DNA of 64,000 nucleotides from the NCBI GenBank assembly GCA_038109305.1, contig JAYNIR010000004.1, positions 1-64,000 on the forward strand, written 5' to 3'. Both the position numbers and the translations under genes were made by a program. The DNA is from UBA1479 sp038109305 (GTDB lineage: Bacteria; Pseudomonadota; Alphaproteobacteria; Rhodospirillales; Casp-alpha2). This document shows, piece after piece, positions 56,020 to 64,000 of the stretch (its first letter is position 1; each line of letters starts with the position of its first letter). Below the pieces are notes generated by a model that worked only from the letters and a program-made list of their open reading frames with translations, did no database searches and had not been told where the DNA came from.

Positions 56020-57312
56020 TCATCCACAGATGACCATGGCGCGGAAGTCGTTGACGTTGGTCAACGTCGGCCCGGTCATGACCAGATCGCCGATGCCACT
56101 GAAAAACGTGTAGGCATCGTTGTTGGCAAGGAACGCGCCCGCATCCAGCCCGGCGGCCTTGGCGCGGGCAAGGGTTTGCGGACTGATCACCGCCCCGGCG
56201 TTATCTTCCGAACCGTCGATGCCGTCCGTATCGCAAGCGACGGCATGGATGCCTTGGGCGCCTTTGAGCGCCGCCGCCATGGCCAGAAGGTATTCCGTAT
56301 TGCGGCCGCCGCGCCCGCCCTGGCAGCGGATGGTCACCGTCGTCTCGCCGCCCGATAGCAGCACGCAGGGAGCTTTGGCGGGGCCGCCGCCTGCCGCGGT
56401 TTCGATGGCCAGCGCCGCGTGTTCGGCCGCCAGATCCCGCGCCTCGCCCTCAAGCGCGTCGCCCAAAATCACCGGCGTGACGCCGGCGGCGCGCGCAACC
56501 TCGGCGGCGGCTTCCAGGCTCGCCTGCGGCAGCGCGATCAGATGCGTTTCCACCCGGTCGAACAGCGGGTCATCGGGCTTGGGCGTTTCGTTTGCGCCGG
56601 CATCCAGCACCGTCCTCACCGCCGGCGGCAGGTCGATGGCGAACTTTTCGACAATGGCCCGCGCGTCGGCATACGTCGTCGGGTCGGGCACCGTCGGGCC
56701 CGATGCGATCACCGCAGGGTCGTCGCCCGGCACGTCAGAGATTAAAAGATTCACGATCCGCGCCGGCGCAGCGGCGGCAGCCAACCGACCGCCCTTCACC
56801 GCCGACAGGTGTTTACGGAGGCAATTCATCTGATGGATCGTCGCGCCCGACCGCAACAGCGCCCTGTTGACCGCCTGTTTATCTTCCAGCGTTAGTCCCG
56901 GCCCCGGCGCCGACAGCAAGGCCGACCCGCCGCCGGAAATCAGGCAGATCAGCAGGTCCTTGTCGGTCAGCCCGCTGACCAGGTCAAGCATCCGCCGGGC
57001 CGCTTGTTCCCCCGCTGCATCGGGCACGGGGTGTGCGGCCTCAACCGTTTCGATGCGTTGGCACGGCACGTCGTAATCGTATCGCGTGACAACCAGACCC
57101 GAAAGGTCGCCCGCCCAATGGTCTTCGAACGTTTTCGCCATGGCGGCCGATGCCTTGCCCGCGCCGATCACCACCGTGCGTCCGCCGGCGGGCGGCGGAT
57201 CGGGCAGGAACAGCGGAATGCGTTTTTCCGGCTGGGCCGCGGCGATGGCGGCGTCGAACATATCGCGAAGCAGTTTTTGCGGGTCCAAGGCGGTGCCTCC
57301 TGTTGCCGCCAT
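56020..57312 (-). CDS. Glycerate 2-kinase (GckA/TtuD, MOFRL family)
   Basis: A 430-residue protein with an N-terminal DUF4147 domain (VVIGAGKASAAMAKTFEDHW near 47-66, ISGGGSALLSAP near 124-135) and a C-terminal MOFRL domain (LSGGETTVTIRCQGGRGGRN near 322-341). It phosphorylates D-glycerate to 2-phosphoglycerate; older annotations call the family hydroxypyruvate reductase. It sits upstream of nothing related on its own strand except the D-lactate dehydrogenase-type gene 60 bp before it, which is probably co-transcribed. It fits glyoxylate/glycerate use. Confidence 0.9.
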   Translation of the reverse strand: MAATGGTALDPQKLLRDMFDAAIAAAQPEKRIPLFLPDPPPAGGRTVVIGAGKASAAMAKTFEDHWAGDLSGLVVTRYDYDVPCQRIETVEAAHPVPDAAGEQAARRMLDLVSGLTDKDLLICLISGGGSALLSAPGPGLTLEDKQAVNRALLRSGATIHQMNCLRKHLSAVKGGRLAAAAAPARIVNLLISDVPGDDPAVIASGPTVPDPTTYADARAIVEKFAIDLPPAVRTVLDAGANETPKPDDPLFDRVETHLIALPQASLEAAAEVARAAGVTPVILGDALEGEARDLAAEHAALAIETAAGGGPAKAPCVLLSGGETTVTIRCQGGRGGRNTEYLLAMAAALKGAQGIHAVACDTDGIDGSEDNAGAVISPQTLARAKAAGLDAGAFLANNDAYTFFSGIGDLVMTGPTLTNVNDFRAMVICG

Positions 57313-57372
57313 TGGTTACGGCATCGGCGGGCGAATTGCAAAGCCCCTGGCTCCTGCAATCGGCTGGGCCGG

Positions 57373-58800
57373 TCAGACGCAGATGATCTTTCCCGGGTTC
57401 ATTATGTTCAAGGGGTCCAGCGCCAGTTTGACCGCCCGCATGGCGGCCACGGCCTCCCCATGTTCGGCAATCAGGAAGTCCATCTTGCCGTACCCGACGC
57501 CATGTTCGCCGGTACAGGTCCCATCCATGGCGAGCGCCCGCATGACCATGCGTTCGTTGATGTCCTGCACGGTTTTCAATTCGTCCGCGTTGTCGGGGTC
57601 GACGACAAACACAATGTGGAAATTGCCGTCGCCAACGTGGCCGACGATGGGCGCGCAGACGTTGGACGCCTGCAGGTCCTTTTGAGTTTCCAGGATGCAG
57701 TCGGCAAGCCGTGATATGGGCACGCAGACGTCCGTCGCAATACCGCGGCATCCGGGGCGCAGCGCGATGGCGGCGTAATACGCATCATGCCGCGCCTGCC
57801 ACAGCTTTGCCCGGTCTTTGGGACGTTCCGCCCATTTGAAATCGTCGCCGCCGAATTCGCGGGCGATGGCCGACACCTGATCGACTTGTTCCCGCGCGCT
57901 GGCGACCGATCCGTGAAATTCGAAAAACAACGTCGGGGCGACCGGATAATCGAGGCCGGAATATTTGTTGATGGCATCCATCTGCACGTCGTCCAGAACC
58001 TCGATGCGGGCGACGGGAATGCCCGACTGGATCGTCAGGATCGTCGTGTTGACAGCGCCTTCTAGATCCGGGAACGAACACACGGCGGCCAGCACCGTTT
58101 CCGGAATGCCGTAAAGCCGGAGCGTGATTTCCGTGATCACGCCAAGCGTCCCTTCCGATCCCACGAACAGCCGCGTCAGGTCATATCCCGCCGCCGATTT
58201 GCGGGCCCGCTTTGCGGTTTTGATTACACGCCCGTCGGCCATCACCACGGTCAGTGCCAACACGTTTTCCCGCATGGTGCCGTAGCGGACCGCGTTGGTG
58301 CCGCTGGCCCGTGTCGCGGTCATGCCGCCGATGGACGCGTCAGCACCCGGATCGATCGGGAAAAACAGGCCCGTATCGCGCAGGTATTCGTTCAACGCCT
58401 TACGACGAACGCCGGCTTGCACGCTGACGTCCATATCCTCGGCGTTGACTTCTAAAATCCGGTCCATGCGGGACACGTCGATGCATACCCCGCCGGCCAG
58501 CGCCGCTACATGGCCCTCCAGCGACGTGCCGGTGCCGTATGGGATAACCGGCACACGCCGTTCGGCGCAGGCTTTCACCACCGCCGCGACCTGGTCCGTT
58601 TCGGCGCAGAACACCACCGCGTCCGGCGGCACAGAGGGATGCCAGCTTTCATCCCGTCCGTGTTGTTCGCGGACGGCGACGGCGGTGGAAACGTTGTCGC
58701 TGCCGGCGATCTGACGCAGCTCATCCAAAAGCACGTCGTCGACGGTGCCGTAGCCGCCCTCGGGCAGGGTGATGGATGCCAATTGCGCAGGATGGCCCAT
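57373..58800 (-). CDS. FAD-linked oxidase, D-lactate dehydrogenase (cytochrome)/GlcD-like
   Basis: A 475-residue 2-hydroxyacid oxidase. The FAD-binding PCMH domain has VIPYGTGTSLEGHVAA near 90-105 and IDPGADASIGGMTATRASG near 148-166. The C-terminal FAD-oxidase domain ends with GHVGDGNFHIVFVV near 392-405 and CTGEHGVGYGKM near 433-444. It should oxidise D-lactate or a related 2-hydroxyacid and pass electrons on. It differs from the true GlcD at the right edge, so two paralogues are present. The stop lies 60 bp before the glycerate kinase start. Confidence 0.88.
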   Translation of the reverse strand: MGHPAQLASITLPEGGYGTVDDVLLDELRQIAGSDNVSTAVAVREQHGRDESWHPSVPPDAVVFCAETDQVAAVVKACAERRVPVIPYGTGTSLEGHVAALAGGVCIDVSRMDRILEVNAEDMDVSVQAGVRRKALNEYLRDTGLFFPIDPGADASIGGMTATRASGTNAVRYGTMRENVLALTVVMADGRVIKTAKRARKSAAGYDLTRLFVGSEGTLGVITEITLRLYGIPETVLAAVCSFPDLEGAVNTTILTIQSGIPVARIEVLDDVQMDAINKYSGLDYPVAPTLFFEFHGSVASAREQVDQVSAIAREFGGDDFKWAERPKDRAKLWQARHDAYYAAIALRPGCRGIATDVCVPISRLADCILETQKDLQASNVCAPIVGHVGDGNFHIVFVVDPDNADELKTVQDINERMVMRALAMDGTCTGEHGVGYGKMDFLIAEHGEAVAAMRAVKLALDPLNIMNPGKIICV

Positions 58801-58802
58801 GG

Positions 58803-59360
58803 TCAGATCGGCTTGCCGTCGACGGCCGTTTTCAGCTCTTCAAGCTGGCCTTTGATGGTATCCATGAGCGGATTGATGGCGAGCGCCTTTTCCCAGGCGC
58901 GGATCGCGGCTTTTTTCTTGCCCATTTCCGAATAGATGATGCCGAGGCCCGACAGCGCGCCGAAATGCCGGGGTTCAAGTTTCAGCGTCCGTTGAATATC
59001 GACCACCGATTCCGGATAGTTGCCCATCATGAAATGCACGGTCGCGCGTTTGTTCCACCCTTCCGCATGCTGCGGCGACAGGCGGACGACGTCGTTAAAG
59101 TATTTCAGCGAGGCATCGAACGCCCCCCGGTTCATGGCAATGACACCCCGCGCCATGGCGCTGTTGACCAATTCTTGACCGCTGAGCACCCAGATCTGCC
59201 AGATCTGGCCCTCGATGGCCTGCGCTTCAGCGGTGTTTTTGGTCTGGTAAAGCCGGTCGAACAGTTGGTCCAGGTTGGGGTCGTTCTGATCCGCGCGGGC
59301 GGGACCGGCGGCAAATGCCGCGACAACCGCAATCAATACCAATCGGCGAAACCAATCCAT
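58803..59360 (-). CDS. Tetratricopeptide repeat protein, exported
   Basis: A 185-residue protein. The ATG at 59360 starts MDWFRRLVLIAVVAAFAAG, a clear signal peptide; the 12 residues of the longer frame before it are Arg-rich and unconserved. About three TPR units follow (residues 70-170: GAFDASLKYFNDVVRLSPQH, NYPESVVDIQRTLKLEPRHF, KKAAIRAWEKALAINPLMDT). Such periplasmic TPR proteins act as scaffolds; the partner is unknown. It ends 2 bp before the oxidase gene begins. Confidence 0.85.
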   Translation of the reverse strand: MDWFRRLVLIAVVAAFAAGPARADQNDPNLDQLFDRLYQTKNTAEAQAIEGQIWQIWVLSGQELVNSAMARGVIAMNRGAFDASLKYFNDVVRLSPQHAEGWNKRATVHFMMGNYPESVVDIQRTLKLEPRHFGALSGLGIIYSEMGKKKAAIRAWEKALAINPLMDTIKGQLEELKTAVDGKPI

Positions 59361-59444
59361 GGTCAAAATGTTACGCCTTCGGCGCGGGTTCGCCAAGGGC
59401 CCAACCGCCGCGCCGCCGGCGGCCCCGCCCTCGCCGCTACCGGT

Positions 59445-60175
59445 TTAGAATCCCATGTCGTTGACCAGAACCAGCGCTTCGGTTCGGTGTTTTAGGATTT
59501 CGTCAGGCGGCAGGGTATCCGGCTTGAACGGCCCCCAGACCGGCAGCTCCATGGAGGGCCCGACCATCGGGTCGACCAAGCAATGATGGAAGCGATTAAC
59601 GCGATGTTACAGGGATGATACATGGACCGTAGGCAAACCCGCCCCTTCAACTCCGGCTTGGCAAAATCTGCAAGACTCCGAACATCGATTTTCAGCGGCC
59701 GTTGCCGGCTGACGGTCGCGATCCGTGCCCGCTGCGTCAACGCGATCCAAAACCCGCCGGGACTGCGCAGCCGTTCGGGAATGTTCATGGTGATTTCTAT
59801 CGACTGAGCTGGGATCAGCAGGTTTTCGTCCTTCAGCCGGGCAAGCCTACCGATGTCTTCGGTTAGGATGGCGTCCGCCGGTTCGGACTTGGCGCTTTCC
59901 TTGAAGCGGGAAATCATGTCCTGGCGGACGACGACCAAGGTTACCGGGATACCGGTTGCCTTGGTAAAGGCATCAAGCACGGCCTTGATCATATCGGCCG
60001 GCCGATAACTGTAAAGAACGACCGGATCGTCTGACGCCGCAGCGACCTCTTCGTGCGCGGGGGCGGCGTTGCCCGACATGTGTGAGTGCGCCGATGCGAC
60101 GGCGGCTAGGTTTGGGATGATCGCCACGGCAAGCGAACAGGCCGCTAGTGGCTGGAAAAGCCTCTGATTGTACAT
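59445..60175 (-). pseudogene. Iron(III)-binding periplasmic protein (FbpA-like), internal deletion
   Basis: From ATG at 60175 the protein has a signal peptide and a solute-binding fold: VVLYSYRPADMIKAVLDAF, TLVVVRQDMISRFK, LRSPGGFWIALTQRARIATV and ELKGRVCLRSMYHP, which is the ferric-binding protein pattern. After IALIASIIA the frame becomes nonsense. Another frame picks up VDPMVGPSMELPVWGPFKPD and ends LVNDMGF at TAA 59445, the normal C terminus of the family. About 100 residues between the two parts are missing, so a deletion with frameshift is likely near 59565-59580. No ABC permease or ATPase gene for it is in the window. Confidence 0.8.
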
Positions 60176-60317
60176 TTTTTGCCCCGTTTTTTACTCACCG
60201 CCGACAATCACATGAACGCACTAACCCGCCGCCTATGACGGCGGTCACAGGTGTATGCGAGATGTCTAACTTATGTCGTTATTTCAATAAGTTACGAACT
60301 GAGAAGTTTTTACGCGA

Positions 60318-60909
60318 TCAGGATGTCGTGACGACGACCTCATCGAGCTCGGAATCGAGCCGGCCCTTGCACTGCACGGTCTTGGCCGGCGCCAGGGGAT
60401 AGGGCGGCAGTTGCGTAATTTCCAACTGCACGGCGTCGAACAACTGGCCGCGCATGTTCTTCGGCCGGGTAAAATTGCCCCGTCCGTCGTGGGTGAAAAT
60501 CTCTTCCAAATACCAGCTTGGATCGCCCCGGCGGCTGTGGCTCCGGCCGGCGAGCCCATTGGCGACCCGCCCGAACAATTCCAGGAACATGCCTTCGCTC
60601 GGGTCGCTGTAACGCGTGCGGATGGTCAGATAGATTCAGTTAGATGATGACCTTGCGCTCGCGCCAGTCGTAACAGGCCCCAGTTGTCGGCGCGACAGGC
60701 AGAACGCCCTTGACTATCAATTGCTGGCCGACCTGTATCAAGTCCTGCTTCAACCGGATCACGCCCAGGTCCAGAAGCGTCACCGGCTCAGCCTCCAGCC
60801 AATCCAGGGAATCGTTCGCGCGGGCGTCAGCCGGCGGTCGGAGCGTCAAAACGCCGGCGACGGCCGCCAAGAGCACAACCCGCCTGAGTGTCCGTTTCAT
60901 GGACCTCAT
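60318..60909 (-). pseudogene. Exported hypothetical protein, probable frameshift
   Basis: The first part starts at ATG 60909, with AAAGGAG 7 nt upstream, and has a signal peptide (RRVVLLAAVAGVLTLRPPADA). It reads WLEAEPVTLLDLGVIRLKQD and ends at TAA 60640 after ACYDWRERKVII. The next frame is open from about 60635 to 60318 (YLTIRTRYSDPSEGMFLELF, then CKGRLDSELDEVV) and continues the same style of protein. One frameshift at about 60636-60645 explains this. I do not recognise the family. The intact protein would be about 195 residues and secreted. Confidence 0.6.
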
Positions 60910-61045
60910 GTGAGGGCTCCTTTCCGCCAATCGGAGTCTGCCCGCGATTCGCGCAGAAATACGCGATCGGTGCGATGGAAATCGCGCGCGACGGCAAATC
61001 GTTGAGTAAGGATCGTTAACGACGGATCGGCTTCGTCGCCGAGCC

Positions 61046-62335
61046 TTATTTAAGCCCGACGGGCTTTCGCCCGCCGGTAGCCCAATCGAGCAGCGCCACC
61101 GTGTGCACCACGGGTAGCCCGGCATCGCCAGCCAGCTGCGTGATGCAGCCGATGTTGCCGGCGGCGATGACTTCGCCACCCGCAGCCTGCAGGTTTTTAA
61201 TCTTCCGCTGTTTCAAGCGTTCGGCAATTGCCGGCTGCATGATGTTGTAGGTCCCGGCCGACCCGCAGCAGAGGTACCCTTCGGCGGGCTCCCGCACGTC
61301 GAAACCGGCGCGGGCCAAAAGTGCCTTCGGCTCTTTCGTCAGCTTCTGCCCGTGCTGCATGGAACACGCGGAATGATAGGTCACGATAGGTTTGTCGAGC
61401 CCGTCCGTAAGTTTCAATTCCAAATCCCGCATGACCTCGGTGATGTCGCGGGTTTTGTCCGATACCGCCTTGGCGCGCGCGGCCATGGCCTCGTCGCGGC
61501 GGAACATCCAGCCGTAATCCTTGACCGTCGTGCCGCAGCCCGACGCGTTGATGACGATGGCGTCGATTTTGCCGTACCCAGCCTCCGCCTGTTCCCACGC
61601 AACGATGTTCGCCGCCGCCTGCCCGTGGCTCGCGGTCTCTTCGCCCATGTGGTTGACCAGTGCGCCACAGCATCCCTGGCCTTGTGCGACCACGACCTCG
61701 CACCCGTGGCGGGTCAGCAGCCGGACGGTCGCCTCGTTGATCGCCGGGCTCAACACTTGCTGGGCGCAGCCGGTCATCAGCGCGACGCGTTTGACCATTT
61801 CACCTTCGGCCTTGAATACCTGCGGCCGGTCGACGTCGGCGGGCGGGTAGATGCGCGCGGGCGCCAGTTTCAGCATCGCCCCCATGCGCCCCGGCATCAG
61901 GCCGGCGAGAGGCCGGGCCAGCCACGCGCCGATCAACGCCAGGCGGAACCGGCCGGGATAGGGCAGCACCAATTGAAGCACCCGGCGGAACAGCCGATCC
62001 ATCAGGGGGCGTTTGTATTCCCGTTCGATCTTGGCCCGCGCATCGTCGACCAGGTGCATGTAATCGACGCTCGCCGGGCACGTTGTCGTGCAGGATAAGC
62101 AACTGAGGCACCGGTCGATGTGAGTGACGTGCTGGTCCGTCGGCTTAGCGCCCTGTTCCAGCAATCCCTTAATCAGATAAATCCGCCCGCGCGGGCTGTC
62201 CAACTCATCGCCCAGCAACACAAACGTGGGGCACGTCGCGGTGCAGAAGCCGCAATGCACGCACTTCCGCAAAATCGCATCGGCCTGGCTGATGTGCGGG
62301 TCCAGCAGCTGCGCTTCGGTGAAGGTTGTTTGCAT
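61046..62335 (-). CDS. glcF: Glycolate oxidase, iron-sulfur subunit
   Basis: A 429-residue protein. Two [4Fe-4S] motifs at the N terminus (CVHCGFCTATCP near 26-37 and CLSCLSCTTTCP near 76-87) are followed by two CCG domains with GCCGALVNHMG near 222-232 and CCGSAGTYNIM near 356-366. It takes electrons from the GlcD/GlcE flavoproteins towards the quinone pool. It starts 3 bp after the glcE stop, the normal glcDEF order. Confidence 0.95.
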   Translation of the reverse strand: MQTTFTEAQLLDPHISQADAILRKCVHCGFCTATCPTFVLLGDELDSPRGRIYLIKGLLEQGAKPTDQHVTHIDRCLSCLSCTTTCPASVDYMHLVDDARAKIEREYKRPLMDRLFRRVLQLVLPYPGRFRLALIGAWLARPLAGLMPGRMGAMLKLAPARIYPPADVDRPQVFKAEGEMVKRVALMTGCAQQVLSPAINEATVRLLTRHGCEVVVAQGQGCCGALVNHMGEETASHGQAAANIVAWEQAEAGYGKIDAIVINASGCGTTVKDYGWMFRRDEAMAARAKAVSDKTRDITEVMRDLELKLTDGLDKPIVTYHSACSMQHGQKLTKEPKALLARAGFDVREPAEGYLCCGSAGTYNIMQPAIAERLKQRKIKNLQAAGGEVIAAGNIGCITQLAGDAGLPVVHTVALLDWATGGRKPVGLK

Positions 62336-62338
62336 CGT

Positions 62339-63592
62339 CTACACCCCCGCCGCCATGCGGCCCGGATTGAGGACGCCGTTCGGGTCGAACGCGTTCTTCA
62401 CCCGGCGGGACAGTTCCGCAAGCGGCGCCGGTTGCGGCTGAAACACATCTACGTTGGCGCGCACGTCACGGGAGGCGCGGATCAGAGTCGCGTGGCCGCC
62501 CGTATGCGCCGCGGCCTGCTGCACCACATCCGCCGCCGCATTCATCTGATTGTCGAGCGCCAGCCAAATCAGCCCGCCGCCCCAATCGAAATAAATCTCG
62601 CCGCCCGTTTCCCGCCGCAGAATTTCTGCCACGCCCGGCCCCGCCGTGGGCGCCGTGGAAACACGCCACACCTGCGCGCCCGCACGTTCGCCGGTGAAAT
62701 AAAGCGCGTCCCGCACCTCGGCCCAGAATTTGGCGGAGTTCATGGAATGCAGTTCCTCGACCTTGCCCTGTTTGCCCCACATCTCGCGCAACTGTTTGCA
62801 GCGGTGTTCGACCGACGGCCCCGGCCCTTCAATGCGGGCCGCCGTCACTGACGTGCCCGCGCCGGAAACGTACCCGACGCCCGACCGCGCCGCCACGTCC
62901 GCCGGCAGGTGCGCCGCGCCCGCGACTTCTAAACTGGCCCCCAATGCGTCGGACAGCGCCCGCTGCGCCGGGCCGTCGTCCTGCGTCATAAGCAAAACCG
63001 TCCGCGTTTTTTCCGACCGCGGCAGAACCTTGATCGTCACTTCCGTCATGACGGCAAGGGTCCCGAACGATCCCGCCATCAGTTTCGACAGGTCGAAACC
63101 GGTGACGTTCTTCATCACCCGGCCGCCAGATTTGAATTCCTCCCCCCGGCCGGAGACGGCCTTAAAGCCCAAGAAGTGATCGCGCGCCGCCCCCATCTTG
63201 ATGCGCCGGGGGCCCGACAGGTTCGCGCCGATGACGCCGCCAATGGTGCCCGTCATACCCGCTTCTTGGCCGCCGTCCTCGACTGCTGCCCCTAACAACA
63301 GGGGACCTAAGTCCATGGGCTCGAACGCCAGTTCCTGCCCGGCATCGCTGAGCGCCTTTTCAATATCGGCCATGGGCGTCGCCGGACCGCAGGTCATGAC
63401 CAGTTCGCCCGGGTCGTAATCGGTGATCCCCGCCATGGCGGACAGGTCCAGCAGCCCCGCCGTCTGCATGGGGCGGCCGAAGGCAAGCTTCGAGCCGCCA
63501 CCCCGCACATCCAGCGGGTGCGCTTCCGCCGCCGCCCATTTAACGGCGTCCAGCACATCGGCATGGCTCGCGGGTTTAAGAATGACGGACAT
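62339..63592 (-). CDS. glcE: Glycolate oxidase, FAD-binding subunit
   Basis: A 417-residue PCMH-type FAD domain protein shorter than GlcD and without the C-terminal oxidase domain, as usual for GlcE. It has VRGGGSKLAFGRPMQTAG near 29-46, GTIGGVIGANLSGPRRIKMG near 117-136 and NVTGFDLSKLMAGSFGTLAV near 165-184. With GlcD it oxidises glycolate to glyoxylate. Its ATG directly abuts the glcD stop. Confidence 0.93.
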   Translation of the reverse strand: MSVILKPASHADVLDAVKWAAAEAHPLDVRGGGSKLAFGRPMQTAGLLDLSAMAGITDYDPGELVMTCGPATPMADIEKALSDAGQELAFEPMDLGPLLLGAAVEDGGQEAGMTGTIGGVIGANLSGPRRIKMGAARDHFLGFKAVSGRGEEFKSGGRVMKNVTGFDLSKLMAGSFGTLAVMTEVTIKVLPRSEKTRTVLLMTQDDGPAQRALSDALGASLEVAGAAHLPADVAARSGVGYVSGAGTSVTAARIEGPGPSVEHRCKQLREMWGKQGKVEELHSMNSAKFWAEVRDALYFTGERAGAQVWRVSTAPTAGPGVAEILRRETGGEIYFDWGGGLIWLALDNQMNAAADVVQQAAAHTGGHATLIRASRDVRANVDVFQPQPAPLAELSRRVKNAFDPNGVLNPGRMAAGV

Positions 63593-64000
63593 TTAGAACC
63601 TGGGAATATCCGGGAACGGTACCTGGCCGCGCTGCACATGCATGCGGCCCAGTTCGGCGCAGCGGTGCAGCGTCGGGTAGACCTTGCCGGGGTTCATTTG
63701 CTGCGTCGGATCGAACGCGCACTTCACCCGCTGCTGGTGTTTCAGATCGTCCTCGGTGAACATTTCGCCCATCAGGTCGCGCTTTTCGACGCCGATGCCG
63801 TGTTCGCCGGACAGTACGCCGCCGACCTCGACGCATAATTTGAGAATATCCGCGCCGAATTCCTCGGCCTTTTCCATTTCGCCCGGAATGTTTGCGTCGA
63901 ACATGATCAGCGGATGTAGGTTACCGTCGCCCGCGTGAAACACGTTGGCGACGCGAAGCCCGTGCTTCGCCGACAGCTCGGAAATCCGCGTCAGCACACG
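63593..64000 (-). CDS. glcD: Glycolate oxidase, catalytic FAD subunit, C-terminal part (runs off the window)
   Basis: The last 135 or so residues of GlcD; the rest lies beyond the right edge. Visible are NVFHAGDGNLHPLIMFD and GGVLSGEHGIGVEKRDLMGE, the metal/substrate histidine region of the FAD-oxidase C domain, and the FDPTQQMNPGKVYPTLHRC ending typical of GlcD. It is followed immediately by glcE and glcF. Confidence 0.92.
   Translation of the reverse strand, partial: RVLTRISELSAKHGLRVANVFHAGDGNLHPLIMFDANIPGEMEKAEEFGADILKLCVEVGGVLSGEHGIGVEKRDLMGEMFTEDDLKHQQRVKCAFDPTQQMNPGKVYPTLHRCAELGRMHVQRGQVPFPDIPRF

Overview
The window is a 64 kb piece of a GC-rich alphaproteobacterial chromosome, probably from the Rhodospirillales or a close relative. 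The evidence for this is a two-piece (circularly permuted) tmRNA gene next to an alpha-type SspB ClpXP adaptor, a perfect CtrA-type TTAA-N7-TTAA site, PAS_5-type genes, the hflK-hflC-DUF2065-degP cluster and a leucine-rich leuA leader peptide. No phage, insertion sequence, transposase or CRISPR array was seen.

Layout. 1-8.3 kb is an oxalate module on the minus strand: a TctCBA tripartite tricarboxylate-type transporter, a GntR/FCD regulator, oxalyl-CoA decarboxylase (oxc), formyl-CoA:oxalate CoA-transferase (frc), an ALDH1L1-type formyltransferase, and the first 15 codons of formate-tetrahydrofolate ligase (fhs) running off the left edge. 8.7-9.1 kb is a decayed chemoreceptor fragment. 9.2-14.1 kb encodes a four-subunit succinate dehydrogenase/fumarate reductase-like complex in the order B-C-D-A, followed by a two-subunit class I fumarase. 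The flavoprotein has Cys in place of the FAD-anchoring His. 14.2-22.7 kb holds tRNA-Lys(CUU), a dead PAS_5 gene and the cell-shape genes mreB, mreC, mreD, mrdA and mrdB, with a dead MATE exporter lying between mreB and mreC. 22.9-29.5 kb carries branched-chain amino acid synthesis (leuA with attenuator leader, ilvC, ilvH, ilvI). 29.6-43 kb is mostly housekeeping: a response regulator, miaA, serB, degP, DUF2065, hflC, hflK, mrp, folA, thyA, a malate/lactate dehydrogenase and an MFS transporter. 43.2-46 kb has ssrA, sspB and a second, single-chain class I fumarase. 46-55.9 kb has small enzymes, glyA and a large AsmA protein. 56-64 kb has glycerate kinase, a D-lactate dehydrogenase-type flavoprotein, a TPR protein, two dead genes and glycolate oxidase glcDEF, cut by the right edge.

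How the genes fit together. Much of the window is C1/C2 chemistry. Oxalate is imported, activated and decarboxylated to formyl-CoA. Formate or the formyl group can then enter the folate pool (fhs, formyltransferase), and folate C1 units are used by glyA and thyA and recycled by folA. Glycolate oxidase and glycerate kinase would handle glyoxylate and glycerate. A TGGTATACCA-type palindrome near tctC and a near-copy in the GntR promoter suggest that transport and catabolism are co-regulated.

A second theme is gene decay. Nine genes (chemoreceptor, two PAS_5 proteins, MATE exporter, DehI-type dehalogenase, PhnB-like VOC protein, glutathione S-transferase, iron-binding periplasmic protein, one unknown) are each still alignable in-frame but broken by premature stops, frameshifts or an internal deletion. 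Core genes beside them are intact. This points to ongoing loss of accessory functions, unless some lesions are assembly errors.
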